NCBI GenBank assembly: GCA_013289415.1
Contig: JABDAB010000003.1
Location: forward strand, 61,525 to 125,524
Direction of reading: 5' to 3'
Length of the DNA stretch: 64,000 nucleotides
DNA from: Gammaproteobacteria bacterium
Lineage (GTDB): Bacteria > Pseudomonadota > Gammaproteobacteria > Legionellales > Legionellaceae
Under the pieces are notes generated by a model. It was not told the DNA's origin. It did no database searches and saw only the letters and a list, made by a program, of their open reading frames with translations. Below are positions 9,193 to 18,600 of the stretch, in pieces. The stretch's first letter is position 1. Every line of letters begins with the position of its first letter. The position numbers were made by a program, and so were the translations under genes.

Positions 9193-10899
9193 ATGATGAG
9201 AAAACATGCGGATCTTAAAACAGTAGTGTTGCTTTTACTAGGGGCTCTTGTTTTGTATTTTTTTATGAATGTTATATGCACACTATATTTGTTTCCAATC
9301 TACCCTGATGAAATAGCTGAACGCGCTATCTTATCGAGAAGTTGGTATGACTTCCCAGTTATATCTTCTACTCTGCGACTATGTAAATCATCAATGCTGT
9401 CCTTACCATTAATTTGGTATATTCCGGGCACAATAGACTGGATTATTCATGGTCATATTTATAATTTGAGATCCCTTCGTGTTGTAGGAATAAGTACAAA
9501 CATAATTATGCTTATTTTGTTAACAATGCAATTGTGTTACATGAATTTGCATAAGCTGGCTTCTCTAGGGAAAAAAGTGGCTTTTATTTTTTTAAGTTTG
9601 TGTTTTGTTGTTGCATGCCTTGAAATAGGTGTTATGCCTTTTGCGTTGATAGTAACTCGTCCAGAACAAATGATACTTATTTGGTTGGTGATTATGCTAA
9701 TAATTTTCTCCATTCGATCTGAATCAAGCTATGCGACTGGCAAAAAAGCAATGTTGACTATTATTTATTTCATATCGCTTCTAATGATATTGCATTCGCA
9801 TCCGAAAACATTATTTTTAACGCCGATATTTCTTATTGTTGCTCACAAGTTATTTTCAGATTTTAATTCTAAATTGTATTATTTCCTTGGATTTTTTCTA
9901 TTAATGATAATACTAGTTGCTAATTATGCTGCATGGTCACATTTCTATGATTGCAAAAACATTCCGAGTGCAGATGAAGTATTGAAAAGTTTTAATATTA
10001 ATCTTGGCAATATTAAAACAAATCCAAGATTATTTTTTTCGGAGATAAAAAGCAGTTTGCTGGACTTTAATAAGGAAATACAACATATTAGTTTTCAAAC
10101 TCACGCTGAAGTTAATTATCTACCTGATATTGATCAAACCATTAAAATAAAAATGGCAAATCTGCTATTAAGGATTAATTACATCGCGGTATTTATAGGT
10201 TTATTACTATACGTTATCGGATTAAATGTAGGTGACATTTTAAAAAGGAAGCTCGTCACCGGTCATTTGTTAGCGCTAAGTTTACTTGCGTGCGCTATTT
10301 TAAGTCAAGTCGTCAACAAAAACAAACATTGGTATGATGCGGGTTATTTTTGGTCGATTATTATCGTTGTTTTTATTTTTATGATTGCAGATCGGGCAAA
10401 TTATCTTTCAAAGAAAAAAATAACACTCATTATCATGGGTTATCTTTTTTGCGTAAGCTCATACTCAATGTATATATTCACAGACACGTTTAAGCCTTAT
10501 TTTTTGAAAGGTTTTGTTGGTCCAAGTCTAGTTGATCTTTCCAGTTATAATTATAAAAAAGAGGAAGAAGACTTAAAAGAAATTGAAAAAAAATGTAATA
10601 TTGATGTGGCGACAGCAGAAAATCTAATTTTAGATGATTCAACTTATTTACATTTTCAGCGGAGTAAATACCCCTTTGCTATTACTTATTTGTTTTTTGG
10701 TGCGTCTAATCAACGGCAAATGTTATCCGCTTTATTAGACAAATATCAAATGGGTGGAATAATATTAGATGATAAACAATTTTATTTGCCTGATGATGGG
10801 AATAAAAAATATGCTATTCATGTTGGGCATTATGTTTGTGTTCCACAGTCAAAGACAAGTGAAGCTCTATGGATGTATACTCGGCATTTGTTTAAATAA
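9193..10899 (+). CDS. Multi-span membrane protein, GT-C-like
   Basis: 568 residues starting MMRKHADLKTVVLLLLGALV with roughly ten hydrophobic segments up to about residue 430, then a soluble C-terminal tail of about 130 residues. YPDEIAERAILSR in the first loop has the acidic residues typical of GT-C glycosyltransferases, which use polyprenyl-phosphate sugars on the periplasmic side of the membrane. I cannot name a closer family. A decayed copy of its N-terminal part lies at 5813-6103. Alongside GtrA- and GtrB-like genes in the locus it could be a polysaccharide-modifying transferase; this is inference. Confidence 0.65.
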   Translation: MMRKHADLKTVVLLLLGALVLYFFMNVICTLYLFPIYPDEIAERAILSRSWYDFPVISSTLRLCKSSMLSLPLIWYIPGTIDWIIHGHIYNLRSLRVVGISTNIIMLILLTMQLCYMNLHKLASLGKKVAFIFLSLCFVVACLEIGVMPFALIVTRPEQMILIWLVIMLIIFSIRSESSYATGKKAMLTIIYFISLLMILHSHPKTLFLTPIFLIVAHKLFSDFNSKLYYFLGFFLLMIILVANYAAWSHFYDCKNIPSADEVLKSFNINLGNIKTNPRLFFSEIKSSLLDFNKEIQHISFQTHAEVNYLPDIDQTIKIKMANLLLRINYIAVFIGLLLYVIGLNVGDILKRKLVTGHLLALSLLACAILSQVVNKNKHWYDAGYFWSIIIVVFIFMIADRANYLSKKKITLIIMGYLFCVSSYSMYIFTDTFKPYFLKGFVGPSLVDLSSYNYKKEEEDLKEIEKKCNIDVATAENLILDDSTYLHFQRSKYPFAITYLFFGASNQRQMLSALLDKYQMGGIILDDKQFYLPDDGNKKYAIHVGHYVCVPQSKTSEALWMYTRHLFK

Positions 10900-10919
10900 T
10901 TAATACGGACTATTACCAG

Positions 10920-11843
10920 ATGGAATATATAAATCGGAGTTGTTTTATTTGTGAGTATAAGTCATTTAAAGGCTCTGAAGTCTGCGCACCCCTACCTGCT
11001 GAGCTTTTATCCTTTGATCAATTAAAAGCCCAATGGAATGGTTTTTTTAACGATGAAGTAAAAACCAAGGCTTTCTTTTCATATCATCGATGCTCTAATT
11101 GCCAAGTCCTTTTTTGTCCAACTTTTTTTTCAGGCGAGCAGCTCAGTAGCTTATATGAAAATATGGCTGACAACACAGCCAATGTGGAATTGCAATTATT
11201 GAAAAAGACTCAGCGCGGTTATTTTCAGTGTTTAAATAAACACCTCCAAGCAGTGGGCGGAGACTATTTTGAAATGGGTCCAGACATCGGATTATTCACA
11301 GAAAATGTCCGGGATGCTAAGAAATTTGACCATTTTTGGCTTGCGGAACCAAATAAAGCAGTCTGGACTACTTTAAAAGAAAAACTAAATACGCAGCCAC
11401 ATTATATTTTCTCAGATTTATTAATAGATGACCCCATCACGACTAACACGGTAGGTGCGGCTGTAATGATACACGTGCTTGATCACCTGTTGGATCCATT
11501 AGAAACGCTTTGCCATCTACGTAGTAAAATGAAAAAAAATGCCATTTTATTGACGGTTACACATGACGAGTCTTCTTTATTGGCAAAGGCCCTGAATCAT
11601 CGTTGGCCAGCGTATTGTCTGCAGCATCCACAGCTATATAACCCGACATCAATAAACTATTTATTAAAAAAAGCAGGTTTTAACGTACTTGAGATTAAAA
11701 AATCCTATAATCACTTCCCATTAGGTTATCTTTTAAATCACTTATTATGGGCGGCAGGTATTCGAAAAATGACGTTTCCAAGTATGAATTCCTTACAAAT
11801 CCCACTTAAACTGGGTAATATTATTACAGTTGCATCGACTTAG
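10920..11843 (+). CDS. SAM-dependent methyltransferase with N-terminal zinc-finger-like cysteines
   Basis: 307 residues. The N-terminus has two cysteine pairs (CFIC near residue 8, CSNC near residue 58), as in the putative zinc-binding module preceding Methyltransf_13-type sugar C-methyltransferases. A Rossmann methyltransferase follows: YFEMGPDIGLFTENV in the motif I position, VMIHVLDHLLDP as the post-II segment, and a motif III-like LTVTHDE. Motif I is not the textbook GxGxG, so SAM binding should be treated as likely rather than certain. It follows the membrane-protein gene by 20 nt and precedes the Rieske gene by 9 nt, so the three probably form one operon. Confidence 0.72.
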   Translation: MEYINRSCFICEYKSFKGSEVCAPLPAELLSFDQLKAQWNGFFNDEVKTKAFFSYHRCSNCQVLFCPTFFSGEQLSSLYENMADNTANVELQLLKKTQRGYFQCLNKHLQAVGGDYFEMGPDIGLFTENVRDAKKFDHFWLAEPNKAVWTTLKEKLNTQPHYIFSDLLIDDPITTNTVGAAVMIHVLDHLLDPLETLCHLRSKMKKNAILLTVTHDESSLLAKALNHRWPAYCLQHPQLYNPTSINYLLKKAGFNVLEIKKSYNHFPLGYLLNHLLWAAGIRKMTFPSMNSLQIPLKLGNIITVAST

Positions 11844-11852
11844 GGAGTAATA

Positions 11853-12812
11853 ATGGTTATTAAAAAAACAAAAAAACAATTAGTAGATGGACTTAAAAAA
11901 GAAAATTTAAAATTCAATGAGTTTAGCTTGTGCCATGAGGGTAATTACTCGGCATCAGATGCTGATTGGAATTACAAAGATATTCCTCATCTTCATCATG
12001 TTCATCAGTTGGCTGAAGCTGTACAAAGTTATGCTGACGATGGCACCATTGCCAATATTGTCATTCAAAAAATTCTTGGTGTGAAAATCCCTCTGGCTGT
12101 ATATATTTATGAAAACTCACCTACCTCACAGGTTTATTATACTGCCAGCTTCTTTAGTGTACTCATTATGGAGTCTGTTTATGACGAAATAGCTCCCAAC
12201 CGAACAAGAGTAACGACAACGTATTGTATCGGCTCTTCCAAGCTATTTACATGGACCTTCCCTATTCTTAAATGGCTTATTAAAAGAAATTATCGCGATT
12301 TAATGTCAACAGACATTCCGATGCGAGAAAGAAGAGGGCAACTTCGTTCATGGGGATATGAATTTCAAAAAACGACTCCAACTTATAGTTATGTTAAATC
12401 CATCAATATTAGTGGTACCAATGTTACTCCACCAGTTGCCCCACTTCATAGTGACACTACTGAGTTCATTATAGATGCGATTTTGCCTGGAAATGGTGAG
12501 TATACGTGGGGTCGAGATGACGCGTGGGGACTTAGGCTGGTGCGAGTAGATAATACTCTCAAATTATTTGCAAGAATGTGCCATCATGAAGGCGCCAGTT
12601 TAGACGCACAACCCTGTAAAAATGATAAAATACAATGCCCTTGGCATGGAAAACTGGTTTCACCTCTTGCTACATTTCAACTGAAAAACAATGAGCCTCA
12701 ATCAAGTGCCACAAAATTTCATAAAATTACTTATATAAATGATACTTTAAACATTTTTTTAAAAAACACGGTTGACTCTACGCTTAGTGCATCTGCCTGT
12801 TTGATTGATTGA
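11853..12812 (+). CDS. Protein with C-terminal Rieske [2Fe-2S] domain
   Basis: 319 residues. The last third holds a Rieske cluster motif: MCHHEGASL (CxH) near residue 246 and CPWHGK (CxxH) near residue 267, spaced as in the family. The first 190 residues are not recognisable to me. Stand-alone Rieske proteins can deliver electrons to, or be part of, ring- or sugar-modifying oxygenases. The gene is 9 nt downstream of a methyltransferase gene in a polysaccharide locus, so an oxidative tailoring role is possible. A strong hairpin follows at 12831, ending this transcription unit. Confidence 0.7.
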   Translation: MVIKKTKKQLVDGLKKENLKFNEFSLCHEGNYSASDADWNYKDIPHLHHVHQLAEAVQSYADDGTIANIVIQKILGVKIPLAVYIYENSPTSQVYYTASFFSVLIMESVYDEIAPNRTRVTTTYCIGSSKLFTWTFPILKWLIKRNYRDLMSTDIPMRERRGQLRSWGYEFQKTTPTYSYVKSINISGTNVTPPVAPLHSDTTEFIIDAILPGNGEYTWGRDDAWGLRLVRVDNTLKLFARMCHHEGASLDAQPCKNDKIQCPWHGKLVSPLATFQLKNNEPQSSATKFHKITYINDTLNIFLKNTVDSTLSASACLID

Positions 12813-12830
12813 TTAAAAAAAATATTGCTA

Positions 12831-12874
12831 ACCGCCAGTCAAAAATGAAGAGGGCTTCATTTTTGACTGGCGGT
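12831..12874. terminator. Bidirectional terminator hairpin
   Basis: Perfect 20-bp arms (12831-12850 and 12855-12874) with an AGGG loop, preceded by an A-run and followed by TTCATTTT. It sits exactly between two convergent genes (Rieske protein on plus, aldolase on minus), so it can stop transcription from both sides. Confidence 0.85.
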
Positions 12875-12905
12875 TTCATTTTGTACATATATTAATCTTA
12901 AGCAC

Positions 12906-13721
12906 TTACGCCACTTCACTTATTTGTTGTATTTTAGCAAGGGACGACTGATAACGATTCTCCATCATATGAATCCGTTCTGCATCTTCCCTTGCAATGG
13001 CACTATAATAATCCCTTTTATTTTTTAACCACATCAATTCAAATTGAACGGCTTTAATAAACGCTTCTTCACCATTATGAATGGCTTCCGGGCAATTAAA
13101 AATAACTTTTCTTGTTTCAAAACGATCCAGATGATTCGTAGGAAAGGCTTTGAAAAAAGGAATTGAATCAACGGAAACACCACCGCCTACAATTACTTTT
13201 AGATTGTTATCTTTTGCCTGTTTTGCAAGATCAATCGAGAGCTCTAATACTTGCTTACTGTTAATTTCGTTTCGGCTCAAACCCATAGACCCAACCATGT
13301 CCACCCGGCCAATCACGATGCCATTTATAAGTTGAATTTCAGGTATTTTTAGCATGTTCCCAAAACTTTGATAAGCAACATATGTCTCGATATTTACTAG
13401 GAGCTCAACGTGCTCTAAATTATCGCCATATACAAGCTGTGCTGCGCGGATAAATTTTTGTAATGCATAAGGTGTTTCAACCATGGGGGCAATAATACGT
13501 TGAGCGCCAAGACTGACTGAATCCAACATATCTTTTATGGCTTCGCATCCGCCAATTTTTATATTAAGCCCCAATCCAACTGCTGCCGTGACATCTTTCA
13601 GGCGCATGGCTTCTTCAATTCGGGTACCTTCGGATTCAAACTCTGCTTTGATACCGGTGACATTATGATTTTTTTTCAAGTCTTTCAGCAAAGTAATCAT
13701 TTGTAGTTCTAACGTATTCAT
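12906..13721 (-). CDS. HpcH/HpaI aldolase / citrate-lyase-beta family protein
   Basis: A 271-residue TIM-barrel-type protein. IKAEFESEGTR near the N-terminus, RIIAPMVET, LLVNIET with the metal-binding glutamate and GRVDMVGSMGLSR with the metal-binding aspartate match the HpcH/HpaI superfamily. These enzymes cleave or form C-C bonds using pyruvate, oxaloacetate or acyl-CoA partners. It is the last gene of a four-gene minus-strand operon (epimerase, TPP enzyme, cyclase, aldolase) with a 24-nt gap to the cyclase gene. A C-C bond step on a sugar or cyclitol is the natural guess; substrate unknown. Confidence 0.8.
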   Translation of the reverse strand: MNTLELQMITLLKDLKKNHNVTGIKAEFESEGTRIEEAMRLKDVTAAVGLGLNIKIGGCEAIKDMLDSVSLGAQRIIAPMVETPYALQKFIRAAQLVYGDNLEHVELLVNIETYVAYQSFGNMLKIPEIQLINGIVIGRVDMVGSMGLSRNEINSKQVLELSIDLAKQAKDNNLKVIVGGGVSVDSIPFFKAFPTNHLDRFETRKVIFNCPEAIHNGEEAFIKAVQFELMWLKNKRDYYSAIAREDAERIHMMENRYQSSLAKIQQISEVA

Positions 13722-13745
13722 AGTCCAGATTTCTCCATAAATTCT

Positions 13746-14885
13746 TCAATATACAAAAAGTTGATTAAATGTATCTTTAATTTGATCGGTCAATTCTTCA
13801 TCCAGCTTCACCTTAACAAAATTTAGATTTCCGGGTGAGCTTAACATAACAAATGTAACAGAATTCCCAATCACTTTTTTATCCTGTTTTAAGCATTGCA
13901 TCATTGCATGCATGTCTATTTTTTTCAATGTTGCTAACAGATCATCATCCAATAACCGAAAACATAGATTGTTGATTGCAGTACAATCTGTTCGAGCCAA
14001 GAGCCCCCGTTCACAACTCATCCGATTAACCAGCATCATGCCCACAACAACGGCTATTCCATGTGGAATGTCATAGTTGCTGATTGATTCAATTGCATGA
14101 CCGAGTGTATGCCCATAATTGAGCGCTTTTCTGAGGTTAAGTTCAAACTCATCTTCTTCAATAACCGCTTTTTTAACGGCCAAAGCTCCCAAAACAAGTG
14201 CTTTCACATCTTTTTTATTGGCAATCATGCCGTTTTTTATGTATTTATCATATGTATTCAACAACATTTGACCACCGGTGATATACAACTTAAGTATTTC
14301 ACCCAGTCCAGATTGAATATCCCTTTTTTCAAGTGTATTTAAAAAGGCGGGGTTGATTATTACTTCTCGGGGAGCTGAGAACAAGGCTAGCTGATTTTTT
14401 ACACCTTTATAGTTAACCCCGGCTTTTCCACCAATACAGCTATCAGACATAGCCAGTAATGTGGTTGGGAAATGCACCCAGTTTATTCCTCGCTTATAAC
14501 TGGCGCCAACGAAGGCGCCGATGTCTTGAATGATGCCACCCCCTACAACCACCAACGTTTCGCCCTTGGTAAAATCATGTTGGTATAAAAAATCACATAA
14601 TTGCGTTACCCCATCCAGTGTTTTAAAGGATTCGCTGGCTGGGGCTTTAAATATTTTATTAGCTGGATGCTTGATGTCTTTCCCATACAATTCAAATACT
14701 TTTTCATCAATAAATAATAAATTTTTAGGATTTTTTATTAGTATCTCATTAATCGTATCACAGGGGTTTTCCGTTGAGTCCCACGTAACTCGATACGGTA
14801 CTGGAATTGAAGACACGGTAAATGAAGCGCTATTCAAGCAATCCAGTGATACGTTAAGTTCTTTATTATCAATAATAAATTTCAT
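13746..14885 (-). CDS. 3-dehydroquinate synthase-like sugar phosphate cyclase
   Basis: 379 residues of the AroB/2-deoxy-scyllo-inosose synthase/EVS superfamily. GGGIIQDIGAFVGASYKRG is the NAD-binding part and PTTLLAMSDSCIGGKAGVN the phosphate-binding part. The three metal ligands are present in GLGEILKLY (Glu), NYGHTLGHAIES (His) and PHGIAVVVGM (His). Because it lies in an operon with an acetolactate-synthase-like enzyme, an aldolase and an epimerase rather than with aroK, I think it cyclises a special sugar phosphate. A plain shikimate role cannot be excluded without comparing active-site residues to characterised cyclases. Confidence 0.8.
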   Translation of the reverse strand: MKFIIDNKELNVSLDCLNSASFTVSSIPVPYRVTWDSTENPCDTINEILIKNPKNLLFIDEKVFELYGKDIKHPANKIFKAPASESFKTLDGVTQLCDFLYQHDFTKGETLVVVGGGIIQDIGAFVGASYKRGINWVHFPTTLLAMSDSCIGGKAGVNYKGVKNQLALFSAPREVIINPAFLNTLEKRDIQSGLGEILKLYITGGQMLLNTYDKYIKNGMIANKKDVKALVLGALAVKKAVIEEDEFELNLRKALNYGHTLGHAIESISNYDIPHGIAVVVGMMLVNRMSCERGLLARTDCTAINNLCFRLLDDDLLATLKKIDMHAMMQCLKQDKKVIGNSVTFVMLSSPGNLNFVKVKLDEELTDQIKDTFNQLFVY

Positions 14886-14915
14886 TTTTTAAGCCTCCTG
14901 CAGGGATGATATGTT

Positions 14916-16724
14916 TTAAGGATCAATCAGCATATTTTCCTGTAATTCCTCGCGGGTTAAAAATGGCGCCATATCTTCCATTGGACTGGTGACCATCGTC
15001 CCATCTTCCAAACGACGCGAGCTTAATTTTGGAGAAAACTGTTGATTTAAATCCAGAAATACCTCACAAAGAACTGGTCCCGTGTATGCTAGTGTTTTTT
15101 GAATTGTGGCATCTAACTCATCATGATTTTTGCAAGCGACGTAAGGCAAATCAAAACCGGATGCCAGTTTTTCAAAGCTGGGGAACCCCAAGCCACTATC
15201 AGGACCCACCCCCACCAAAGTCTCTCCAAAAAAACTTTGCTGTGTTTGCCGGATCGAGTGATAGCCATTATTATTTAGTACAAATAATTTAATTGGATAA
15301 CGATTAAATACAATCGTCGCTAGTTCCTGAATATTTTGCATAATGCTTCCGTCTCCTGCGAGACAAATAATCTCTTGATTACCTGAACCAATGCACGCAC
15401 CAATCGCGCCCGGTAAATCATAACCCATGGAAGCACAGCCCGAGTTGGTGTAAAGCCGTTGGCCTGGCTTTATCTTCATGGCTTGGAAAGAAGCAACACA
15501 CGCCGTGCCATCACCACTGACGATAATTTGACCTTCAGGCAGATGCTCACTTAATCGTTGCATAAAACAATAGGGATTGACTGTATTTTTAGTCTCCCAA
15601 TATTCTTTTAAAACAACGGGATATTTTTGCACTCGCGCACGACACCAACTTACCCATTCAGATTTTTCTGACAAGGGGTTTTGTTTGGCCATCACCAATA
15701 ATCTTGGAATAAAATCGGCTAAATCGGCATGGATAGGCATGTTTATATTTAATGTGGGTTTTTTTAATTCGGCCAAATCAATATCAACCATAATCACGTC
15801 AGCATCGCGAGCAAAAGAGTTCCAGTTGTAGCTTATTTGGCGAATATTCAACCGAGAACCTAACACCAACAATACATCTGCATTTTGTACTGTGAAATTA
15901 CCGGCACGATCACCAATACTTCCCGGCCTACCTGCATAACATGGGTGATCGTTATGAATGGTGTCGTAGGCGTTCCAACCCGATGTGGTTGGTATGTTTA
16001 ATGCATCAACCAACTGCATGAATTCATCATGAACACCAGACAACCGCACACCTGACCCGGCAAAAATCACAGGCCGTTTTGCCTGACTTAGTTTTTTCAA
16101 TATTGTCGATAAAGCGCTGTCATCCAACTTATCAGGCAACTCGGCAAAAATTTCTTCTTTAAATGAAAATTCTTTCAAGTTATTCGGATTAATGTATGCA
16201 CCTTGAACATTCATCGGAATATCCAACCATACAGGACCAGAACGCCCACTTGCTGCCAAATATAGTGCTTTTTGTAAATGGTATTTTATATCCTCTGGTT
16301 CAGTAACCATCAAGGCATATTTTGTGATGCCTTTTACCATGTCAATGATATTACATTCCTGGTCACCGAGTTGGCGCAATGGCAATGACGTGCTGCCCGC
16401 GGTTGTTTCATATTTTACCTGACCTGATACGATCAGCATGGGTAAAGAATCGACCCATGCACCAAATACACCGTTCAATGTATTAATGCCTCCAGGCCCT
16501 GTGGTGACATTGACAATCGGGATTTGTCGCGTCAAACGCGCATAGCTTTCTGCGGCCATGGCTGAGGCTTGCTCATGATGATTATAAATTTTTTCCAAAG
16601 CCGTGTGTTTTCCGAATGCATCATTTAAGTGCATTGCGCCACCGCCAGTTAACATGAACACATGGCGCAAGCCCTGTTCTACTAAAAATTGCGCAATAAA
16701 CTCACTGACTTTTTGTTTTTTCAT
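14916..16724 (-). CDS. Thiamine-pyrophosphate enzyme, acetolactate synthase-like
   Basis: 602 residues with the three-domain layout of the family. The N-terminal PYR domain has the catalytic glutamate in HHEQASAMAAESYARL and TTGPGGINTLNG. A central Rossmann domain (about 200-340) contains VIFAGSGVRLSG. The C-terminal PP domain binds TPP/Mg through GDGSIMQNIQELAT and NNNGYHSIRQT. Such enzymes decarboxylate 2-oxo acids and transfer the two-carbon unit. ATG 16724 overlaps the epimerase stop as ATGA, which decides the start over one 54 nt upstream. In sugar loci, relatives such as YerE attach an acetyl branch to a CDP-keto-deoxysugar, which would fit rfbG/rfbH here. That link is inference. Confidence 0.82.
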   Translation of the reverse strand: MKKQKVSEFIAQFLVEQGLRHVFMLTGGGAMHLNDAFGKHTALEKIYNHHEQASAMAAESYARLTRQIPIVNVTTGPGGINTLNGVFGAWVDSLPMLIVSGQVKYETTAGSTSLPLRQLGDQECNIIDMVKGITKYALMVTEPEDIKYHLQKALYLAASGRSGPVWLDIPMNVQGAYINPNNLKEFSFKEEIFAELPDKLDDSALSTILKKLSQAKRPVIFAGSGVRLSGVHDEFMQLVDALNIPTTSGWNAYDTIHNDHPCYAGRPGSIGDRAGNFTVQNADVLLVLGSRLNIRQISYNWNSFARDADVIMVDIDLAELKKPTLNINMPIHADLADFIPRLLVMAKQNPLSEKSEWVSWCRARVQKYPVVLKEYWETKNTVNPYCFMQRLSEHLPEGQIIVSGDGTACVASFQAMKIKPGQRLYTNSGCASMGYDLPGAIGACIGSGNQEIICLAGDGSIMQNIQELATIVFNRYPIKLFVLNNNGYHSIRQTQQSFFGETLVGVGPDSGLGFPSFEKLASGFDLPYVACKNHDELDATIQKTLAYTGPVLCEVFLDLNQQFSPKLSSRRLEDGTMVTSPMEDMAPFLTREELQENMLIDP

Positions 16725-17761
16725 TGATTTAAACTCCATCGCAAGGTTCGTTGAATACTGTCTTCCAAGCTCACGCACTGACTTAATTGCAGTTCTTTTT
16801 GTGCGCGCTGTGTCTGCGGTACATAACGGGCGGGCAAAGCATTTTGATCTCGCTTTTTAGCAATTAAAACGGGTAAATTAAGATGGGTTGATTGAGCGAC
16901 CAGACTTGCCAAATCAGCCAAGTTAGTTGCTTCTTCTGAACCGACATTATAGGCCCGCCCCGTTTCACCTTGACACAAAATTATCCACAACCACACCACC
17001 AGATCAGCTGCATATAAATAAGAGCGATAGGGTGATCCATCTCCCAATATTTGAATTGGATTTTGTTGTCGTACATTATTAATAAAATTACCTATGGCAA
17101 AATGCGACATTAGCGGCAAATAAGGTCCTACAAAGGCAAAACAACGGGCAATTTTGACTTCAAACCCATACTGTCTAGAATGCACAACACACAAATGTTC
17201 AGCCAGCCGTTTCCCCAAACCGTAAGCCGAGCTCGCTTCCAGAGAATCAGGGGCACCTAAATAGGTTTCATTAATATGAGACAGGGTTGGCGGTTGAACA
17301 CCATAGACTGCACCAGAACTGGTAAATAAAAATTTCCGGACATGTGCTTGCGCTGCAAAATTTAATGTATGTCGGGTCCCTTCGGTGATGGTATCCAGCA
17401 TGGTGAGTGGCTTTTCTTGATTCAGGGTTGCACTCGCTTCAGTTGCCGCATGAATCACATGGGTAAACTCACCCGGTGGGTAGGTAAAAGTAGTTACATC
17501 ACCTCTCAGTAACTGGAGTCCTGGCATCTTAGCCAAATGCGGCATTTTTTTCATAAATGCAGCAGGATCCCGTGTTAAAACAACCAATTCTGTTCGAAGC
17601 CCCAGATGGGCTTTGGCGTAACGTAAACTCTCCAGCAACCAACAACCAAAAAAACCAGTTCCTCCCGTAATAAACAACCGGGCAGAATCAAGTTCCGTGA
17701 TACATCTCGCGGCTTGTTGCCATATATGAGCTAAATCTGTCTCTTCAATAGCAGATAACAT
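16721..17761 (-). CDS. NAD-dependent epimerase/dehydratase (nucleotide-sugar type)
   Basis: 346-residue extended SDR. GGTGFFGCWLLESLR near residue 33 binds NAD(P). The catalytic triad is contributed by FTSSGAVYG (Ser) and YGLGK (YxxxK, near residue 179). ILGDGSPYRSYLYAADLV and AYNVGSEEATNL are typical of sugar-nucleotide binding. It is the first gene of the minus-strand operon and is joined to the TPP gene by a 4-nt overlap. Epimerase, dehydratase or reductase activity cannot be told apart by eye. Confidence 0.85.
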   Translation of the reverse strand: MLSAIEETDLAHIWQQAARCITELDSARLFITGGTGFFGCWLLESLRYAKAHLGLRTELVVLTRDPAAFMKKMPHLAKMPGLQLLRGDVTTFTYPPGEFTHVIHAATEASATLNQEKPLTMLDTITEGTRHTLNFAAQAHVRKFLFTSSGAVYGVQPPTLSHINETYLGAPDSLEASSAYGLGKRLAEHLCVVHSRQYGFEVKIARCFAFVGPYLPLMSHFAIGNFINNVRQQNPIQILGDGSPYRSYLYAADLVVWLWIILCQGETGRAYNVGSEEATNLADLASLVAQSTHLNLPVLIAKKRDQNALPARYVPQTQRAQKELQLSQCVSLEDSIQRTLRWSLNQ

Positions 17762-17915
17762 TTTGTTTAATCATGTCCTGGATAAAAAGTTTGGTCATCG
17801 CTTAGGCTAAGGCTGACAATCAACGCAAAATTACTATTCATGTTCATGAATGTCAATGAAGTCCGAGATTAAATCAGATATAATGCCATTTAATTATCAA
17901 CTCCTTCGGAACAAC

Positions 17916-18587
17916 ATGAAAACATTATTTATTACCGGTGGCCGAGGTGATATTGGGCATGCCATTGTTGCGAAATTTAGACAGCAGCACTATGAAGTTA
18001 TTGCTCCGGATAGCGACTGTCTCGATCTGGGTAATTTGAATAATATTGAAGGTTATATTCAAACATTACCCGCGGTCGATGCTTTCATTCATTGTGCCGG
18101 GATAAACCAGCCCAAACTGTTTATTGACATTGAAATTGAAGATTTGGAAAAAACGCTGATGATCAATGCGTTAGCTTTTTACAAAATCGCGCAGTCGTTG
18201 ATCAATCAGAATAAATTGAATAAAAAAGGTCACATACTTGGAATTTCATCTATCTATGGAGATATTTCTCGTAAAGGTCGGTTTTCCTATACTGCAGCAA
18301 AATATTGCATGAATGGTATGATTAAGAATTTAGCCTTAGAGCTAGGCTCAAAACAAATCAAAGTTAATGGGCTCGCTCCGGGATTTGTTGATACAAAATT
18401 AACGCGAAGGAACAATACTCAGGAAATAATTGATCGCCTTGAAAGCTCCATTCCTTTAGGACACATGGCTTGTACAGATGATATTGCAAAAGCAGCTTAT
18501 TTTTTTGCGAGTGAGGAAAACAGTTATATCAATGGGCAAATTATTATCGCGGATGGAGGATATCTTGCGGGAGGTTTTCAGGAATAG
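17916..18587 (+). CDS. Short-chain dehydrogenase/reductase
   Basis: 223-residue classical SDR: TGGRGDIGHAIV (TGxxxGxG) at the N-terminus, HCAGIN (NAG-like), ISSIYG (Ser) and SYTAAKY (YxxxK) near residue 125, then NGLAPGFVDT. It reduces or oxidises a carbonyl/hydroxyl with NAD(P). ATG 17916 with TCGGA upstream is preferred over an upstream in-frame start at 17850. It is divergent from the epimerase operon and 13 nt upstream of the gtrA-like gene, so a keto-sugar reductase role in the same pathway is plausible. Confidence 0.82.
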   Translation: MKTLFITGGRGDIGHAIVAKFRQQHYEVIAPDSDCLDLGNLNNIEGYIQTLPAVDAFIHCAGINQPKLFIDIEIEDLEKTLMINALAFYKIAQSLINQNKLNKKGHILGISSIYGDISRKGRFSYTAAKYCMNGMIKNLALELGSKQIKVNGLAPGFVDTKLTRRNNTQEIIDRLESSIPLGHMACTDDIAKAAYFFASEENSYINGQIIIADGGYLAGGFQE

Positions 18588-18600
18588 TACAGGAGACTAT

